Part shown: positions 7,004 through 10,101 of the stretch, piece by piece
How positions within the stretch are numbered: the first letter of the stretch is position 1
Layout of the letters: each line of letters opens with the position of its first letter
From: Verrucomicrobia bacterium UBA1200
Lineage (GTDB): Bacteria; Verrucomicrobiota; Kiritimatiellia; RFP12; UBA1067
Length of the DNA: 10,101 bases
Assembly (NCBI GenBank): GCA_002309765.1
Contig: DBXY01000011.1
Location: forward strand, 22,280-32,380
Direction of reading: 5' to 3'
Notes under the pieces: model-generated
Database searches by the model: none
Seen by the model: the letters and a program-made list of their open reading frames with translations, nothing else
Told to the model about the DNA's origin: nothing
Position numbers and translations under genes: made by a program

Positions 7004-8446
7004 TTATTCCGGCAACACTTCCGCCAGCGATTTTGGCAATCCGCTCGCCAAAACCCCCTCAATCGCCGATCCTTCCGCCAACACCGCCGCGTCCAGATTC
7101 TGCAGACCCAACGTCTCCGGCGGATTCCCTTCATCCAACAGCCCGTTCAGCAACTCGCCCACCGTCAGGCTGCCGCCGCACCGGTAAAGCAGGAAATTTC
7201 CCGGCCGGTCCGCCACCTCGGCAAGAATCTTGTTGCGGGTAAGGTCTTCGAGTATATCCTGCACCAACCGATGGGGAAGTCCGCGCTGGTTGGCGAATTC
7301 GGAGGCCGAAAACGGCCCGCCATCCTTGCCGCGGGCGCGGCGGGCGGTTTCGGCGCAAAAGGCCAGCGCCAGCAAAAACCGCGCACGCATACTGGCCCGG
7401 GCGGCTTGCCCCTCCAGCGAATAGGTGCGGTAATTCTGCACCGCGAACGAAATCTCGCAGCCGAGCAGAACAATTTGCCAGCTGGTGTAAACCCACATCA
7501 GCAAAATCGGCAACACCGCGAAACCGCCGTACAGGGTGCTGTACTTTCCAATGCCGATCTGAAGCATCGTGCACAGTTTCAGCCAGATGCCGAACAGCAC
7601 GGCGGTAACCACCCCGCCGACCAGCGCGGGAACGGTCTTGACCTTGGTGTTGGGCATGAACCCCAGCAGGAACGCGAAGGTCAACGAAGCAAGCAACAGC
7701 GTAATCCCGGTTTTGAAAAATCCGCTGTCGATCAGCGAGTTAACCGCCACCGTGGCATTGCCGCCCACGGTTTTTTCCATGATTTTCTTGATATGCGCCA
7801 CCACCGGAATTGTAGATGCCGCGATCATCAAAAACGGCAACACCAAAATGGTGCACAGGTAGTCCGGTATCCGCCGTTGTATCGGTCGGCCCTTCTCCAC
7901 CCCCCAAACTTCATTGAAACTCGACTCGACCTTGCCCAGCACCCCGATTACCATCCAAAGCAGCATCACCGCGCCGATCCCGCCCAAAGTCCCGAAGCCG
8001 ATGTTGTCCAGCTGCTCCAGCAGTTTGTCGGCTATCTCACGCATCTGGCTCGAAAACGCTTTGGTGGCAGCCGCCTTGTCCAGCGATTCCGTTGAATCCG
8101 CCGCCGGCGCGGCGGCGGGGGTCGCCACGGCGGCGGACTGCTCCATTTGCGTCAGCCAATTGTCCAGCTGGCGGTTGATCTGGCGCTTTGCCAAATCCGC
8201 TCCGCCGAACGCCCGGGCCATCGCAAGAGTCAACGCCAAAACCGGCACCAGCGCCATCATCGAAAAAAAGGTCAACGACGCCGCGTGGAGCGAACAGCGG
8301 GTTTGCCGGAACCCCCGCACCACCAGCGCCACCAGTTTGAGCGTGCCCCACAGCATTCGTTTGGATTTCGGCAAATCCACCGGCTGCACGTTCCACAGAT
8401 CATGTTTGACAAATTCCAACGCCCGAGCCAATTTTTTCTTACCCAT
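7004..8446 (-). CDS. YihY/BrkB-family integral membrane protein with C-terminal winged-helix-like domain
   Basis: A 480-residue protein of the YihY/BrkB (virulence factor BrkB, formerly misnamed ribonuclease BN) family. Six hydrophobic segments are visible at about 53-78, 153-171, 196-218, 244-264, 272-292 and 305-333, in the order usual for the family. Family-like blocks are RCSLHAASLTFFSMMALVP (50-68), the loop SSFNEVWGVEKGRP (175-188) and KYSTLYGGFAVLPILLMWVY (301-320). An Ala-rich, probably extracytoplasmic insert (about 84-150) separates segments 1 and 2. The tail (about 350-440) is soluble; FSASEFANQRGLPHRLVQDI followed by LEDLTRNKILAE reads like a winged helix-turn-helix, as in some long family members. 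The molecular function is not established; roles in transport or envelope maintenance have been proposed. The ATG overlaps the preceding stop by 8 bp (ATGGGTAA), and GGGAGAAG lies just upstream, which implies coupled translation. It is followed 12 bp later by mfd. Confidence 0.88.
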   Translation of the reverse strand: MGKKKLARALEFVKHDLWNVQPVDLPKSKRMLWGTLKLVALVVRGFRQTRCSLHAASLTFFSMMALVPVLALTLAMARAFGGADLAKRQINRQLDNWLTQMEQSAAVATPAAAPAADSTESLDKAAATKAFSSQMREIADKLLEQLDNIGFGTLGGIGAVMLLWMVIGVLGKVESSFNEVWGVEKGRPIQRRIPDYLCTILVLPFLMIAASTIPVVAHIKKIMEKTVGGNATVAVNSLIDSGFFKTGITLLLASLTFAFLLGFMPNTKVKTVPALVGGVVTAVLFGIWLKLCTMLQIGIGKYSTLYGGFAVLPILLMWVYTSWQIVLLGCEISFAVQNYRTYSLEGQAARASMRARFLLALAFCAETARRARGKDGGPFSASEFANQRGLPHRLVQDILEDLTRNKILAEVADRPGNFLLYRCGGSLTVGELLNGLLDEGNPPETLGLQNLDAAVLAEGSAIEGVLASGLPKSLAEVLPE

Positions 8447-9686
8447 TACTCTTCTCCCGTATTGCGATTACCGGCACCACCGTGATGGCTTTCGGCATTA
8501 CCGGGCACAAGTATTCGCAGCATCCGCATCCGGTGCAGACTTCCGGCTTCACCTTAACGCGGCTGGACATTTCTCTGGCGTTCCATGAAAAATCCAGCGC
8601 CCCGTGGGGACAGCCGTTGACGCAAAACCCACACTCGACCGACTCGGCGATGCGGCACAAATCGTGGTTTACCTGCGCGACGCCCATCGGCCGCCGGTAT
8701 TTGCCGGAGAGCGAAAACCGCGGGATCGCCCCGGTTGGACAGACCTGCCCGCATTTAACGCATTCGGGGTGGCAGTAATCGTTACCGAACACCACCGACG
8801 GCGCGGCCGCGTTCCACCCGTGGCTTCCCGGCCCGTACAGTTTTATTATGCCGGCCGGGCAAGCCGCCGCGCACGCGCCGCATCGAACGCAGTCCACCGC
8901 CAAAAATCTGGCTTCGTCATCCACCATCGGAGGACGCAACTGTTTTTTCTCCGGACGGTATTTGGCCAGCGCGACGCGGGCGAGGTTTCCCAACACCAGC
9001 CCCGCCAAAAACTTCCGCCTTGGGGTTGCCGGTGGTGGCGCCCGTTTCTCCGGCGGGGACGGCGGACTCTTGGAAGCACGTCCTTTCAAACGCCGAAACA
9101 CCCAACCAAAATTCTGGCGCAAACAGGTTAACGCGTCCTGAATTCCGCCTAGCGGGCATAATTTATGGCACCACAATCCCGGAAAGACCGCCAGCAAAAC
9201 CAGCATCACCGCCGCCGCGGCACCAGCCAGCAGCAAAACCCTTTCCAAAGACGGCGAATAAACCGCTTTACCCCCGGAAAACAGCAGTACCAATTCATGC
9301 AACAGCACCAACGGGTCCAACCAAAGCGCCAACGGCCAGGCAAAAGCCGCCACCAGAATACCCAGCGCGGGAAACTTCGCCTGCCAACGGAAAGGTTTGC
9401 GTTTAATAGTCAAGACATCGCGGGCCAACCCCAGCGGACACAGCCACCGGCAGAAACCGCGTGGGACCAGCAACGCCAACACCGACACCGCCGCGGACCA
9501 CAGCAGCACGGCAGATGCCGCCCCGGCGACCACCGCCTTCAACGCCACCAAAGGGCTGAACGCGGGCAACACCCCGGGACGGGAGAGCGGCCAGGCAAAA
9601 TACAACAACATCCCCGCCGGCACCGCCCGCAGTGCCAGCCGGGTCGCACTAGACCATCGCCACGAAATCCGCGAAAATAAAGCCAT
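8439..9686 (-). CDS. Fused NapH-like membrane / NapG-like polyferredoxin electron-transfer protein
   Basis: A 415-residue protein that joins two modules. Residues 1-200 resemble the NapH/NosR/CcoG membrane type: four to five hydrophobic segments (about 16-36, 45-74, 106-136, 148-168) and two CxxxCP motifs, RGFCRWLCPLG (76-86) and GLWCHKLCPLG (170-180), each with the helix just before it. After a Pro-rich linker (208-221), RRKFLAGLVLG (223-233) resembles a shortened Tat or anchor segment. Residues 262-396 carry four ferredoxin-type cysteine sets: C266/269/272/276, C305/309/312/316, C344/352/355/359 and C384/387/390/394, most followed by Pro, enough for four [4Fe-4S] clusters in the NapG/MauM pattern. 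In NapGH these domains pass electrons from quinol to periplasmic reductases. The partner here is unknown: no nap, nos or other reductase gene is in the window. First gene of the run, 50 bp downstream of a promoter; its stop overlaps the next start. Confidence 0.86.
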   Translation of the reverse strand: MALFSRISWRWSSATRLALRAVPAGMLLYFAWPLSRPGVLPAFSPLVALKAVVAGAASAVLLWSAAVSVLALLVPRGFCRWLCPLGLARDVLTIKRKPFRWQAKFPALGILVAAFAWPLALWLDPLVLLHELVLLFSGGKAVYSPSLERVLLLAGAAAAVMLVLLAVFPGLWCHKLCPLGGIQDALTCLRQNFGWVFRRLKGRASKSPPSPPEKRAPPPATPRRKFLAGLVLGNLARVALAKYRPEKKQLRPPMVDDEARFLAVDCVRCGACAAACPAGIIKLYGPGSHGWNAAAPSVVFGNDYCHPECVKCGQVCPTGAIPRFSLSGKYRRPMGVAQVNHDLCRIAESVECGFCVNGCPHGALDFSWNAREMSSRVKVKPEVCTGCGCCEYLCPVMPKAITVVPVIAIREKSNG

Positions 9687-9696
9687 TAAACTATTC

Positions 9697-9713
9697 CCGG
9701 CGCAAACCGCCGG
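9697..9713 (-). promoter_or_regulatory. Hairpin in the leader just before the polyferredoxin start codon
   Basis: On the minus strand CCGGCG-GTTTG-CGCCGG forms a 6-bp, all-G/C stem with a 5-nt loop. Its 3' side runs into the weak GGGA that would serve as ribosome binding site, 8 nt from the ATG at 9686. A better AAGGA sits upstream of the hairpin (about 30 nt from the ATG). The hairpin may limit translation or bring the upstream AAGGA closer. There is no T-run, so it is not a terminator. Confidence 0.45.
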
Positions 9714-9736
9714 TATCCTTTTTTCAAACGGCGATT

Positions 9737-9765
9737 ATTCTAACAGATTCACCCCCACGCTTCAA
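9737..9765 (-). promoter_or_regulatory. Sigma70-type promoter of the polyferredoxin-yihY-mfd gene run
   Basis: On the minus strand the -35 box TTGAAG (9765-9760) and -10 box TAGAAT (9742-9737) are separated by 17 bp. Four and five of six bases match consensus. Transcription would start near 9730, giving a leader of about 44 nt before the ATG at 9686. It lies downstream of the tRNA-Ala terminator, so it marks a new transcription unit. Confidence 0.7.
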
Positions 9766-9830
9766 GGGCAAAAAGAGTTTGAAAGGCGGTATCATTCCAG
9801 CTTTCGGAAGAGCAGGGAAAACACCGGGCT

Positions 9831-9860
9831 AAAAAACAAAAAAGCCCCAATTTCTTGGGG
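9831..9860 (-). terminator. Rho-independent terminator behind tRNA-Ala
   Basis: On the minus strand CCCCAA-GAAA-TTGGGG is a perfect 6-bp stem with a GAAA tetraloop (9860-9845), followed by C and six T residues, then G and six more T residues. It lies about 55 bp downstream of the tRNA-Ala 3' end and separates the tRNA unit from the next promoter. In the plus direction the trailing TTTCTT is weaker, and no plus-strand gene ends here. Confidence 0.88.
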
Positions 9861-9915
9861 TTTCTTCGTAGAAAAAGCCGTAGGTCTATTCAGACTCGCG
9901 GCCGCATCTTAACTA

Positions 9916-9991
<76 letters not shown>

Positions 9992-10024
9992 ATAAGGCCT
10001 TCATCGGGCCAAAAACGCGCCGGT

Positions 10025-10053
10025 ATTAAAACATACCTAGGTCCAGAAGTCAA
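10025..10053 (-). promoter_or_regulatory. Promoter of tRNA-Ala
   Basis: On the minus strand -35 TTGACT (10053-10048) and -10 TTTAAT (10030-10025) are separated by 17 bp, with five of six and four of six matches to consensus. Transcription would begin about 25-30 nt before the mature 5' end at 9991. It sits between the two tRNA genes, so tRNA-Ala need not depend on the upstream tRNA. Confidence 0.7.
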
Positions 10054-10078
10054 TACCAAAGCGCACTTTTATCGAAAA

Positions 10079-10101
10079 TGGCGGAGAAGGGGGGATTCGA
10101 A
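10079..10101 (-). tRNA. 3' end of a tRNA, probably tRNA-Ser, cut by window edge
   Basis: The last 23 bases, read on the minus strand, give a T-loop TTCGAAT, a T-stem half CCCCC, an acceptor half CTTCTCC, a G discriminator and an encoded CCA. That is the normal 3' end of a bacterial tRNA. The G73 discriminator and a predicted 5' acceptor of GGAGAAG fit tRNA-Ser best. The anticodon lies outside the window, so the identity is not proven. Confidence 0.72.

Noticed and set aside
5981..8095. A 704-codon open frame on the plus strand
   Set aside because: It runs antisense across both mfd and the YihY-family gene and over their junction. Its translation is rich in Arg, Gln, His and Pro with no recognisable domain. 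It is a by-product of GC-rich codon usage on the other strand.

Overview
The window reads as one unidirectional bacterial block. Every gene I can support lies on the minus strand, so transcription runs from high to low coordinates. The DNA is moderately GC-rich. Genes have clear AAGGA/AAGGAG ribosome binding sites and sigma70-like promoters. A housekeeping repair gene, a fused NapG/NapH-like iron-sulfur protein, and secreted polysaccharide-degrading enzymes with a LamG-type domain together suggest a polysaccharide-degrading member of the PVC superphylum (Lentisphaerota, Kiritimatiellota or Verrucomicrobiota). This placement is inference only; no phylogenetic marker was searched.

Layout in transcription order: (1) the 3' end of a tRNA, probably tRNA-Ser (10101-10079), cut by the window edge; (2) a complete tRNA-Ala(GGC) at 9991-9916 with its own promoter and, about 55 bp downstream, a strong intrinsic terminator; (3) a promoter at 9765-9737 that starts a compact gene run: a fused membrane/ferredoxin protein (9686-8439), a YihY/BrkB-family membrane protein (8446-7004, overlapping the previous gene by 8 bp), mfd (6991-3761, 12 bp gap) and a secreted heparinase II/III-like lyase (3723-1414, 37 bp gap); (4) a 349-bp spacer with a four-copy 9-bp tandem repeat, a small dyad and a promoter; (5) the N-terminal 354 codons of a secreted LamG plus alpha-L-arabinofuranosidase-like enzyme (1064-1), cut by the window edge.

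Functionally there are two halves. The upstream half is cell maintenance: tRNAs, an electron-transfer protein, a membrane protein and transcription-coupled repair. The downstream half is extracellular glycan breakdown: a uronic-acid polysaccharide lyase and an arabinofuranosidase-like hydrolase, both with signal peptides. The lyase sits only 37 bp behind mfd with no visible terminator, so the carbohydrate genes look attached to the end of a housekeeping operon. I saw no CRISPR array, transposase, integrase, phage gene or toxin-antitoxin pair, and no convincing evidence of a previously undescribed system. The most unusual items are the 9-bp CTAGA repeat, the fused NapH-NapG-like protein and the mfd-lyase junction.
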